A DNA stretch of 64,000 nucleotides from Malurus cyaneus samueli. Its lineage: Eukaryota; Chordata; Aves; Passeriformes; Maluridae. A program made the translations under genes and the position numbers. Below are positions 38,181 to 48,901 of this stretch, piece after piece. The stretch covers positions 6,141,705-6,205,704 of the forward strand of contig CM019214.1 of NCBI GenBank assembly GCA_009741485.1. Reading direction: 5' to 3'. The stretch's first letter is position 1; every line of letters begins with the position of its first letter. A model generated the notes under the pieces. That model saw nothing but the letters and a program-made list of their open reading frames with translations. It was not told the DNA's origin and searched no databases.

Positions 38181-39540
38181 TGGCAACACCAATTCTCCAG
38201 CATGGAGGAAACGGAGCAGGGGATGGTTGGAGCACCCAAATCCCACAGTGCAGAGCTCGGAGGGAGAGCCCTGGTGAGGAAAAGGCGAAGAAATTGAGGT
38301 GACCTCAAATGAGGAGGGGAAATTTGGGGAAAAGCTCACAGTGGTGTTGGGATGGGGAATAGGAACATCCTGCAGCCCTGCCCGCCTCATCCACCACCTC
38401 TGCATCCCACCCATGTGGGCAAAACATGGACTCCCTCATCTCTGAAACCCCATTAACTCCAAATTCTCCAGCCATAAAACACCTCAAACCCCATGGAATG
38501 GTTTTGGGATAATTCCTGAACCTCCTCTCCTTGCACTGCAGGAACCACCATTGGTGCAGATCCCTAACAGAATACAAACATACACAAAAATATATATTCC
38601 ATATATAAATAAATATGTTAAGACTGAGTTATTAAGGTCATTCTTGAAGTCCTACCCACGTCCATACACACACCTCTCCATTTTAACATCAGGTTTTTAT
38701 TTTTTAAATGCCCTGCTCCCTCCTTCCAGAACTGGAGAATCCACGTTGCCTTTTCGCTTCGCTATTTTTTAACAACCCCCAAACGCTTTAAAAATCCATT
38801 TCTCCCATCCAACCCCGCCTTGATTACATCTTGCTGGATCCAGAGATCTCTCCGTATCCTTCCAGGTATTAACGAGATTTTTGAATTTCCATTAAAACAG
38901 CAAATTTTGCTGCTCGATGGCCTCGGTCCTGCACGGAGCCAGGGTTGAATGCCCTCGGCTGCCAAAAGCTGCTGCTCGCCAGCATCTCCCTGCCCCAGTG
39001 TGTTCCTGCATTGCTCCAGGATCTTCCACACTCACAAAGGGTTTTTTATAATTTTTAAAAATATATTTGATATATTTATATATATTTAATATATTTTAAA
39101 ATATATTTAAATATTTCTCTTTTTATATATATGAGGGTAATCAAAGCTAGCACTGAGGCTCATTTAAACTTTATTTCTTCTAATTTATTGCCATTTTCTC
39201 TGGTGCGCTTTATCTTGTTTTCCCTTGTCAACTTTTTGTAAAAAAATTTCACTGTCTGAGTCTTCCCTTTAATCTACAGCTGAAATATCTCAATAATTCA
39301 AGCAGTTTTCCAACTTCCTTCTTTGTAGAAGGTGGGGGGAGAGATAAAATCCTTCCAAGATTCAGTTTTTGGCTTCCTTTACTTATTAAGTAACCGAGAT
39401 ATTCACCTCTGACTCTACAAATTGTAATTTTCTTTTCATACTCTCAAGCCTTTTTCTCCAAGAAAATTTAGAAGTTTTATAGCAGCCTCCCTAAATTAAA
39501 TTTTGGCTTCTCCTGATAATAAAAAGATTATTTACATATT
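38181..39540. other. Mixed-composition spacer
   Basis: 38181-39050 is unique DNA of medium GC content with no recognised gene. About 39050-39130 is a TATATTTA/TTTAAAATATAT low-complexity patch. 39131-39540 is AT-rich unique DNA. Confidence 0.5.
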
Positions 39541-39790
39541 GGGTAACCTGCATTAATACATTTAGCCCCCATTGAATTATATTCAGCCCCTGATATTAAT
39601 ATATTTAGCCCCCAATATTAATATATTTCCCCCTCAATATTAATATATTTAGCCCCAATATTAATACTTTAAGTCCCCAAAATTAATATATTTAGCACCC
39701 AATATTAATATATTTAGCACCAATATTAATATATTTAGCTCCAATCTTGAATATATTCAGTCCCCAATATCAATATTAATGTAGTCCAGT
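39541..39790. repeat. ~21-bp AATATTAATAT minisatellite, second array
   Basis: About 11 units of the same CCCCAATATTAATATATTTAG family found at 36668-37285, here with variants such as GCCCCTGATATTAATATATT and AGTCCCCAAAATTAATATA. Two arrays of one family in the same orientation suggest either an original larger array interrupted by later insertion or duplication, or local spread. Confidence 0.93.
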
Positions 39791-41290
39791 GCATCCTCCT
39801 GGATGAGGATGGAGGGGGACATTTTTGGCTCAAATTTCCCATTTTGGGCCACTTTTTGAAGCCGGGGGGGGCCTCAACCTCCCTGCGCTGCCCTGGGTGC
39901 TGTGCAGGAGTGGGGTCATGGCCAAGGGCACATTCTGGGTGGATCAGACCATGGTTTGGGTTGATGGAGCTCATTCTGGATTCATGGGACTCATCCTGGG
40001 GTCCTCGAAGCCTCATCTTCATGTGAAACCACGGGAATTTGGGCATCTCAGCTCAACTTCAAGAAAAATGTCAGGCCAGGGCTGTGGATATGGGGTGAGG
40101 GCCGAGCTGCCCAACCCCTCCGTTCCTGCTCAGGGTGCCGTCTTCCCTGGAGGAAGCCCTTCTCCTCAGGAGACTGTTCCTGCCCAGTTTGGAGGTGCTG
40201 GGGCCAGAAGGTGACGGGTCCAGCTCTGTCCCAGCCAGGGAGGCAGCAATTCCCGCAGGGAACGCATCTTCCCCTAAAGCAGCAGCACCCCAAATTGTAC
40301 CCCAAAATCCAGAGCAAGGACGGGCTGGATCCCTGAATCTCCACCGAGCTGCCGAGCCCCAGTTCTTTCAAACCAGGCTCTGATGGAGTTGATTTTATTT
40401 AAAATCTGATTTTTGCGTTGGTGTTTCCAGCCAGCCATCGCCGCCCTGCTCCGAGCCTGTGGCAGCCTCGCATCGGGAGCACTCTGTGCCAGGAGGTTTC
40501 TGCGGGAATTTTTGTTTTCTTTACACCCAGGACAAGGCAGGGCATTCCCAAGGCAGGAAAGCTGGGCCCTGCCTCTGGGCTTTCCCTTCCTTCCCCATCC
40601 CTCTGCTTCCTCTGCTTTTCTGGCACCAAGGAATGCGGGCAGAAAACGCAGCCATGGGAGCACAGAGCTTCCCACTTCTCCTCGGTGGGGCACGGCTGCC
40701 CCCACAGAGCCACAGGCTCCTGCAGCTGCCTCTGAGCAGAATCAGAAAATATTGGATTTGTTTTGTGAAGGGAAAAAAAAATCCAATATTCTGTCTGCCA
40801 TCGCAGACTCCGCGCCTGGTTATGGCAGGAAAATGCTGTAAATCTCTCCTTTCCCCACCAGCTGAGAGAGAAAAACCCATTTTCTTTTCATATTTTGATT
40901 TTTCTCCTGGTTTAAGCCCCATCATTTTGCAGTCAGCTCTGCAATCCTTTGTTGACCAGGGTTTAAACCTGCTCTCCCGGCTCCCCCGACCCCGGGAAGT
41001 CGCCTCGCACACCCTTCTCAGAGCCGGCTGGTCTAGTTATTTATTGTAGATGTATTTCAATTAGTCTTGGGCCTTCTACAGACTTATCAGTTAAATGATC
41101 TTATAATATGATTGCTAAAGGGTTCACTCGGAGAGGTTTTCTCTTCTCTCTGTTATCTTTCTCCTTTTTTTCAGTGGCGTATTGACGGGAAAGAAAAAAA
41201 AATGTATTCACCCCTCGGTTTCTACACAGAAAAACTATAACCCACAATAGACTCACCCGAAATGTGACAACGCAGAAAGATAAAAAGACG
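39791..41290. other. GC-rich unique DNA, no gene identified
   Basis: Open frames up to 196 codons (40459-41049 plus) occur because the DNA is GC-rich. Their translations overlap on both strands and show no domain or conserved motif. A short hairpin lies at 40743-40793. The stretch 41030-41260 drops in GC and lies next to the CpG island; it could hold conserved non-coding sequence, but that is not testable here. Confidence 0.5.
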
Positions 41291-42290
41291 GTATCCGAAA
41301 AGCCTCCGGGCCACACCTGGGGCGATTGCAGAGCCCGGAGAGGATTTGGGAGCAGCGTTTGGAGGAACAGAACCCCACGGGCACGGGTGTGGTGGCACCC
41401 GGCACCCCGAGGAGAGGGGAGGTCATTTCCTGCGGGGTGGGGCAGGAACCCCATTTAATGTTACCTGCGCCAGGTTTATTGGCCCCTTCTGACGCGCAAT
41501 CGGGAGCAAACAGAAACAGCCGCGGGCGGAGCGAGGCGGCCCCGCCGCGCTGATAAGGCGGCGGCGCGGTGCGGGGCGAGGGGTGCGGAGCGCACGGAGG
41601 GGTGCGGGGAGCTGCGGGATGCGGGATCCGGGCAATGCGGCACGGGAGATGCGGGACACGGCGCGGGGTGAGGAGCGGAGCGCGCAGCGGCCGCACCCGC
41701 GGAGTTGGGGGTCCGGCGGTGCTGCTCCGTGCGGGCGGCTCCGCTCCGGCCGAGAAGTCGCCTCTTGTTCATGGAATCTGATACGGTTATCGAAAAGCAC
41801 CTTAAGCTCATCTCGTTCCAACTCCATTAAAGGGCTAAAAAAAAATTTAGTAAAATGAACCAGTAATTTCAGAAAAAAAGAAATTAAAGTTTGGAAAAAA
41901 AAAAAAAAAAAACTCATTCCAACCAAACAAAAAAAACCTCCACACTTCTTTTCTTTTTTTTCCTCGACGGGAACAAAGCTTTCCCTCCTTTCCCGAACCT
42001 TTCTTAGGCTGCCGGGGTGGGCAGCTCTCCCGGGGAGCCCGGATCCCCAAACTCTTCGTTTTCTCCCATTTTCCAGCGACAAAACCCATTCGCTCCCGGT
42101 TCCCCTGTTCATTCAAGCTCCCTGTGCATGAGGCGCCTTTTCCGCATCGCCCGCGGCCACGCGCGGATCGAAAGCAGCGAAACCGTCCCCGATTTTCCTC
42201 CGCTCTCCCGAGCCAGAGCCGGGCCGGGGTCGCCCGGTGGCCGCGGGCCAGGAGGAGCCGTCGTTGGGCCAAAGTCGTTTGAAAGAGGCT
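41291..42290. promoter_or_regulatory. CpG island, promoter-like but no gene assigned
   Basis: CpG dinucleotides are dense, especially at 41520-41770 (GGCGGCCCCGCCGCGCTGAT, GGCGGCGGCGCGGTGCGGGG) and 42130-42270 (CGCATCGCCCGCGGCCACGCG, GGTCGCCCGGTGGCCGCGGG). An AT-rich interval with a CR1 remnant and an A run separates the two dense parts. Around 41590-41660 GCGGGA/TGCGGGG words repeat irregularly. In vertebrates, islands like this usually mark promoters or distal regulatory DNA of developmental genes. I could not find a first exon: the long minus-strand frame 41423-42112 runs through poly-Phe low complexity and is not credible. Confidence 0.6.
41768..41828 (-). mobile_element. CR1 LINE 3'-end remnant (minus strand)
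   Basis: The stretch beginning TTCATGGAATCTGATACGGT and ending CTCATCTCGTTCCAACTCC follows the familiar reversed CR1 terminus (TCATAGAAT, GGTT, then AAGACCTTAAAGATCATCTAGTTCCAACCCC-type sequence), with many substitutions. It is a short, old fragment inside the CpG island, which splits the island's CpG-dense parts. Confidence 0.55.
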
Positions 42291-42567
42291 GAAATTAGAA
42301 CAGAAGTCGTGAAAATAAATTCTAAAATAAATATATTTTTTTTCCCCGAGGTTTTACTCAGCGCCATCTTGTTCTTTTTTTCTGTCAAGTCTGTGTATTA
42401 ATTTGCAGTATTAATAAGCGACATTAATTATTAGTGTTTTCAAAGCTCTTGGGCCCAGCTTTGCGATCGTGCTCGCAGTTTCGGGGTGGTTTTGGGTTTT
42501 GTTTTGAATAACGACGGCTCGTGCCACGGCGGAGATATGTTCGGGGAAGGAATTCATTGGAAGACAG
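42291..42567. other. Transition from CpG island to polypurine tract
   Basis: Composition falls back to AT-rich. No recognisable gene or repeat. Confidence 0.5.
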
Positions 42568-42671
42568 TAAAAATGAAAAAAAGTAAGGAAAAGAAAAAAA
42601 TAAATAAGAAGAAAAAAGAAAGAAGAAAAGAAGAAGGAAAAGAAGAAAAAAGAAGAGAGAGAAAGAAAGAG

Positions 42672-42718
<47 letters not shown>

Positions 42719-42730
42719 GAAAGAAAGAAA
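42568..42730 (+). repeat. Polypurine tract with (GAAA)n microsatellite
   Basis: About 160 bases almost entirely A and G. They begin as irregular GAAAAA/AGAAG and become regular GAAA units at about 42661-42717. The opposite strand gives long Phe/Leu/Ser frames that are artefacts. Mirror-symmetric polypurine tracts can adopt triplex (H-DNA) structure. This one marks the right edge of the GC-rich block. Confidence 0.95.
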
Positions 42731-43254
42731 ACAAAACGAACAAAAAAACCCCATATTTGTCTTCCTAGAAGACCACAGCTAATTAGATGCTAAGTGTTGA
42801 GGAGGAAGTCAGGTCAGAAACCCATGAGCTGTAAAGTTAGGTCAAATATACACAGTATTTGAGCAACATGTACATCTAACCTTGATATTTAAGATTTAAA
42901 TAGGTCACCATGCTCTCTTCTTTTTTTGCTTTTTCTCACTTGATAAATAATTATAAATGCAGAAAGGAAATAGACCCCCCAAGGCCATTCCAAATAACAT
43001 GCAATAAAATTAACTCTCATATTTGGGCTTGATTATTATATATTCCTTATTCCCAGCACTAAAAATGCTACTTCACTGTGGAACAAAAACTCATGTTCAT
43101 ATAGAAAGATATAACCTTTAAGCCTCAAGAAACTTTCTCACCTACTGAAAAATCTGACACCTGAAAAAAAAAAGTCAACAAAATGTAATACCAAATAAGT
43201 TGTTCTATTTGCTAAAACAACAACAACAACAAATGCTTGACAAAAATGGATTAG

Positions 43255-43550
43255 TCTTCATTTGCATGAGTAAATGAAGTTACAGTCCAATTACCATGCT
43301 AATCTAATTACTACTGGACAGATCTCTGAGTACATCTGCAGACTTTTTTTGTCAGAACTGAAAGAGAAAACAGGGGGAAATGTGACTATATTTGTATTGT
43401 GTAAATCCCTTCGGCAGCTGCAGTATAATTTGTTTTGTAAGACAGAGCAACCACAAAACTGCTTCAAATGGTTTTTCCTAATAATTGCCTCACAGGGGCT
43501 GTTACATTGTCCTCACCTATCAAAGCACATAGGACATTAGTGTAATGCCT
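43255..43550. promoter_or_regulatory. Candidate conserved non-coding element
   Basis: A perfect octamer word ATTTGCAT (43260-43267) lies close to TAATCTAATTA (about 43300-43310), and a CAGCTG E-box is at 43415-43420. Such clusters of POU, homeodomain and bHLH sites are common in developmental enhancers. AT-rich DNA produces TAATTA words by chance, so without cross-species conservation this stays a weak candidate. Confidence 0.22.
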
Positions 43551-44142
43551 TCATTTCAGCCTAGTACTCTGTGACCTCTAAGGAATCCTTAGTTTTCCTG
43601 TTTAGGAAAATTTCAGGCTCCACACGCCATCAAGGTTTGATATAATTTTGGCCTATTTGACATAATCTCTCTTATAAATTTCCATTTCATTTCTCTTTGT
43701 GAAAATGGAAACAGGGCAAAGGAGAAAACTATTTTTTCTGTGTCATACTGAACAATATAATTTTAAGTGCTTAACCTTTCCTAATATGCTTAAAGCATCA
43801 AAAAATAAATAGCTGCTGTCCTTGCTTTAACCGTTCTTTAATGAGATAGCACACTGTACACAAACCCATATTTTATATGAGATTACATCAGATTACATGA
43901 CTCTCAAGCACGCTGCAGATATTTTAAAAATATTTATTTTTTTTCTTAAACTGAAGCATTTGCCAAAAAGTTCAACACATACTTAGAAAAAGCATTTAGA
44001 GTACATATTTGAGCCCAGATTGTGCGTATTAAACCCTTTGGATAAAATCCATTTGCAAAACTGACTTCCAACGTGATAACTCTAAAACTTGGACGTCACG
44101 TTTCTCTGCGTGTCCTGACTTGTTTGGCACACCATACTCCAC

Positions 44143-44169
44143 TTTTTTTTTTTTTTTTTTTTTTTTTTT
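44143..44169. repeat. Poly-T run, 27 bases
   Basis: An uninterrupted T tract. It may be the tail of a minus-strand retroposon, but the neighbouring sequence was not recognised. Confidence 0.92.
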
Positions 44170-47100
44170 GCCTTGTTAAAAACGATCACCGATCCAAAGC
44201 TGGGTGACGACCAACGCTCAGAATAAAAGGGGCAGCCAGGGGCTCACCTCCTGTAGCAGAGATGGCAGAGCACAGGGATGGATCCCACATCTTGGGTCAC
44301 CAAGGGGCTTCCAGATGACAGCAGGGATACAGGGGGATGACAGAAAAGCAGTAATAATTCCCACTTAGATAAGAATGGAGAACTAAATTCTAAAAGAAAT
44401 TACTTTGGTGCCTATACAGACACAACCCAACAACACAGGGTGTCTTCACATGCACAAATCCTACACCAAAGACCCTCAAAGAGCAAAAGGCATTAAGAAG
44501 TTCCTCTGTACTCTGTAGCCAATATTTCCTATTGACTGGAAATTCAGCAAGCTATTATAACTTACTCCCTAAAATGACACTCCCCAGACCTTTTACAAGA
44601 AGGAGTCAAATCGGCCTGGATAACCAGTTAATGGACACAGATCCCAGTCTCCCAATGCTTTGGAAAAAGTCACACAAAAACTCCTAAAAGGCACCTTCTG
44701 AAGGCAAGAAGGGTTTATTGAGCCTGTACAGCAAATACAGATCTGTTGTCCCAAAATTCTGAACTCTTTCACGAGCTGTGGACTGCTTTGGCCCACATCT
44801 CTGTGTCCTTTCCAGAGAAATCAGGGCAAAGAGAGAAGTTTGAATGTGTTCTGGTCTTGCCTACATGGGGTCAGGATGCAACCCAGAAATTATTTCAAGA
44901 AGGTGGTAACTGTTACAAAGTTGAAACATAATCTTGGAAAGTTAAGTTTCCAAGAAATGTTATCAAAATGTGTCATTATTAGGCTAATATGGCTAAAATT
45001 TCAGTAGTCAAAACTTAACAGGTGAAACTTCAGAATGTCATTTTACCATAACACTTATCTTACCAAGTTATATAATGTAATTCTAAGGCAAATGTACTGC
45101 AGATAGAAATTGATTTGTATGCTATCAGATCCTGTTTAAAAGGAAAGTATTAACAAATTTCTCGCTTCTATCTAGCTGACATTTTAGCCCTGAAATGTGA
45201 GATTACAGTTCTCTTAAGAAGTCTAAGTATGATCTAATACCCAGTGAGGAACTTGGCAAATACCGAAAGAAAAACTGGGACCAGTCATAAAATCAATATA
45301 AAACCAGATTTTTACCACTACTGTTCCTACAAATCCTTCCAGGCAATGACAAACTCAGTAATTAGATATCTGACCTTTCCCATTGTTCACACTACTGAGT
45401 GTTAAACTTTCCACATTACACATTACTGTTATTTTTAATGATTAATTGATCTAGATGTTCTGCATATTAACATTCTGCCTAAGAATCAGTGTTCCTTCTT
45501 TCACACACTCCATTTTTGGTAGTTTATCAATTTCCATATGACAATATTCCATTTTCACATGAAATGGCCCATATTTTTGGCTCAAAGTTGCAGTCATTTA
45601 GAATACATTTCTTGTGCTCATTGTTTCATTGCTGCAAGGTGTTGATTCAGAGAAGACTAATGAATTTAAGATTAGCAGAAAACATTATAAAAATAGAAAT
45701 CATTCATTCCACTCTAAACTCCACACGTTATGACTAGTTAAACTGCAGCATATAAAGTTTGCCTCCTCAGTAATTTTCAGCTGAAAAAAAAATTTCTGAA
45801 CAAATAGGTAATTATTATCATGAATAATAATTAATATTATTCAGAAAGTGGAAACTGCAATAACAAGTTCTGGGTTTGCCACCATTAATATGAAGGATCA
45901 TTTATAGCAAGGAAATGCAAGCGTCCTTCCAATTGGGCTGGAAACACGACTTACAATTTGCACAAAGAAGGAAATTTGTCAGCAGCAGAAGATGGAAGGA
46001 GAATACATATTGCAAATTAAATGGGAAATGAAAGATAAACATTCTTGTGGTCTCAACTCCTCAAAACCTCAACTCAAAACCTCAACTCCTTATCCCTTTT
46101 GGCTTTCCCCAGCTTGTGTTGCTGCAGCACTGAGGACTATACTTTGTGAAGGGAATAGTGTGTGTTATGATATATTCAATTTTGTTTGGTTTATTTTATC
46201 ATCTGCAATGCTACCTTGTTCAAGGTTTTCTTTACAGACAATTATTCATGTTGCCTCTGTAGACTAACTTATCTATTAAAAGGAGCAGGAAGCTTAATGA
46301 GATTGATCCACATACAAAAGTGAATAATGTTTTCCTACATACAGTTTGACCTTAAAAGTTCATTGTTTTTAGAAACCAAGCATTGCTGACAGCATGAAAC
46401 GTTTTTTTTTTTTTTTCCCTTGGCCACATCCATGATTTTGAATGTTTAATCAGCATATATCCTGAAATGGAAGATGCAATAACAAAGCTGTATTTTGTTA
46501 ATTTGATTATAGTTCCTTGTGGTTCTGTATGAATTCACCCACACACACAGATATCCACCTTTGCACGCCTCATTTTCATGGACACCCATTAAGATCAATC
46601 AGAATTAGCTTAAAAAATGGATTAGTTAAACTATATTAAACTCCTGCCTGGACACTCTCATTCAGAATTAAAGAGGGCTTGCATTTGGTTTAATTAAATT
46701 TATTCAGGATGTGAATCCACTAATCTACTTTAATTAATGATGCTCTGAATTCACGACTTTAGTCAATTTGGGTTAACTTTCACAATTGTATTAATGTAGA
46801 CAAGTCCTAATGTAATTCCAAACATAAAGCAGTATTACCCTAACCATTTTATATATTCTGACTCTACATCCAAAGTCAAGACAAATTTCATGAGTTCCTG
46901 GATGAATTTCATGGGTTTGTGCAGTTAGAAAGCCTGAGATGCAATCTAAATTCACAGAAGACAGTTTTCCTTTTGAGACCCCCAAAAAATGCTGTTCAAA
47001 CAACAGGAAGGAGGTAAATACTTCTAGATGGAAGGCAGTGATGGACACTTTAAGCATGTGGGTCACTAAGTATCACAAAACACTTTTCACAGGATTAAAA

Positions 47101-47650
47101 GTGTTATTCCCAAGATACCCTGAGTAATTACCTTCCTGTCTTTCTAGCTCCACTTGCAGTTTAAGCTGGCTGAAATATTCTCTGCCTGGCAGTGTAAGAA
47201 AGGGAATTCTGCTCTGTGCTCCTGAGCAGCTCCCACTTTGCACCTCCGTGGTGGATTAAGCAACCTCAGAATCTCAGAAAGAAAAAAAAATATAGAATTG
47301 TTTGCACCCAACATGGTTTTCCTTGCATTTGTTATTTTCCCTGAACTGAAAAACACTACATATTGGCATTTCAGTGATGTGGAGATTTGACAGGGACTCC
47401 GTGCTTTACACATACTTGCATGAAAAGAAGCCGAAATACACATTAAGGAAGTCACAATTAGAATCACATTAATTAATTTAGTTAACATTTTAATTAACAT
47501 TTTCATTCCGTAAGTATCAATGCTTAAATTTGGTAAATACTAACTTTAAGAAACTTCAAAAGTTTAAACAGTCCTTTTAAATTCCAGCAGCCTAAAAATA
47601 ATTCAGTTCTTCAGCTACTGAAAATGAAATTTTCTTTCAGGCCTGCATTT

Positions 47651-48213
47651 TTCTGCCTGTCACTGTAAAAACAGAGTTTTTTGTTTTCTTAGGACAAAGC
47701 CTTAGCTAACACTACACATCTTACAAATATGCAGAAGATGCAACTGTTTCTAAGTCAAAAAGTATTTTTATTCTTGCAGGTAATAATTTCAATTGATAAA
47801 AGAAATATGTTATATTGCTAAGTATAATGAATGGCTAAATGACAAGACAACATTGTTAAAAAGTTACCTGTATTTACAGAAAGTGTTCTCTAAAAAGTAA
47901 ATTACAGTGTATTTGTACATATCCTCAGAGTCTCAGAATGATACCCTTCCTTCCCCCCTCTAAACATATACACAAAGTTTAGGAAATACATCTTTGTAAA
48001 AATCATACATAATCAGTGACTCTTTAAATAGCACACTAGTTTGTATTACAAACTCACACATATCTACATACAATAGGTCAATCAACATCACTTCAGAAAA
48101 CATAGATGAATCTGCTGATAAACAACTCAACATTGTTTTAAAGTTCAAATTACCAAGAGGCATTTGAAGTGAGCTTGTTGAACTATTTGGGATTTCTAAA
48201 CAGTATTGCAAAA
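47651..48213. repeat. Short version of a duplicated segment at the third gap
   Basis: 47651-47980 matches 48580-48901, and 47981-48213 matches 50442-50674. Here the two halves are contiguous; in the other version they are separated by 1.54 kb. Differences are few and mostly one- to four-base indels (for example GTAATAATTTC against GTAATATTTC). The minus-strand frame 47960-48334 spans the join and is disrupted in the other copy. Confidence 0.92.
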
Positions 48214-48554
48214 GTGTCAATTCAAACAATGTTCCACTAATGATTCCTAAAAAGCCTGTGACTGAAGCCCTCCAACACTGACCATGAGGATTTTTCAGGA
48301 GAAATAGAATTTCAGGCAGCTCTATTAGGAGCATTTTTCATTAGAGCAGCAGGCAGGAGGAACTGGTTGCTTAGCAATAGTAACTTGAAGGAAAAGTGTC
48401 TGGTCCTTTAAACATACGTAAGGGTTCACGTGGATTTCTGTGGTTGTATCCATTCATATATTATATATATCTATATACACACACCTGATTAAATATGTAT
48501 GGTCTCATTTTCAAAGAGTATGCTAATGAAGACAAGGAAAAAAGAAAAAGAAAG
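48214..48554. other. Unique tail before the third gap
   Basis: Sequence that follows the shared segment on the left of the gap but has no match after 50674 on the right. It includes TATATA/CACACA low complexity near 48455-48485 and ends in an A/G-rich run at the gap. No gene is recognised. It could be misassembled contig end. Confidence 0.55.
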
Positions 48555-48579
48555 NNNNNNNNNNNNNNNNNNNNNNNNN
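48555..48579. other. Assembly gap, 25 N
   Basis: Third gap of exactly 25 N. As at 19236, the sequence to the right returns to material already present on the left, so no sequence is clearly missing. Confidence 0.97.
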
Positions 48580-48901
48580 TTCTGTCTGTCACTGTAACAA
48601 CAAAGTTTTTGTTTTCTTAGGACAAAGCCTTAGCTAACACTACACATCTTACAAATATGCAGAAGATGCAACTGTTTCTAAGTCAAAAAGTATTTTTATT
48701 CTTGCAGGTAATATTTCAATTGATAAAAAAATATGTTATATTGCTAAGTATAATGGCTAAATGACAGACAACATTGTTAAAAAGTTACCTGTATTTACAG
48801 AAAGTGTTCTCTAAAAAGTAAATTACAGTGTATTTGTACATATCCTCAGAGTCTCAGAATGATACCCTTCCTTCCCCCCTCTAAACATATACACAAAGTT
48901 T
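48580..48901. repeat. Second copy of 47651-47980
   Basis: Collinear direct repeat, about 8 bases shorter, with the indels concentrated in the ~150 bases next to the gap and near identity afterwards. That fits noisy gap-fill sequence grading into a good contig. Confidence 0.92.

Larger units (their letters stand above)
42731..47650. other. AT-rich intergenic DNA
   Basis: No gene recognised. It contains a 27-base T run, a T run near 46403-46417, and two stretches (43255-43550 and 46430-46800) dense in homeodomain- and octamer-type words. Open frames reach 120 codons (47144-47506 minus) but lack any familiar motif. Confidence 0.55.

Noticed and set aside
40459..41049. 196-codon plus-strand frame in GC-rich DNA
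   Set aside because: No conserved motif. Overlapping frames of similar length occur on both strands, as expected for GC-rich non-coding DNA.
41423..42112. 229-codon minus-strand frame, the longest in the window
   Set aside because: It runs through a CpG island (few stop codons expected), poly-Phe from an A run and a CR1 remnant. It has no recognisable domain and overlaps other open frames on both strands.
42568..42754. Lysine/glutamate-rich (plus) and Phe/Leu/Ser-rich (minus) open frames
   Set aside because: Both are direct translations of the GAAA polypurine tract.
47960..48334. 124-codon minus-strand frame with protein-like composition
   Set aside because: The second copy of the same DNA contains one-base indels that break the frame, and I recognise no domain. 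A diverged exon cannot be fully excluded without a protein search.
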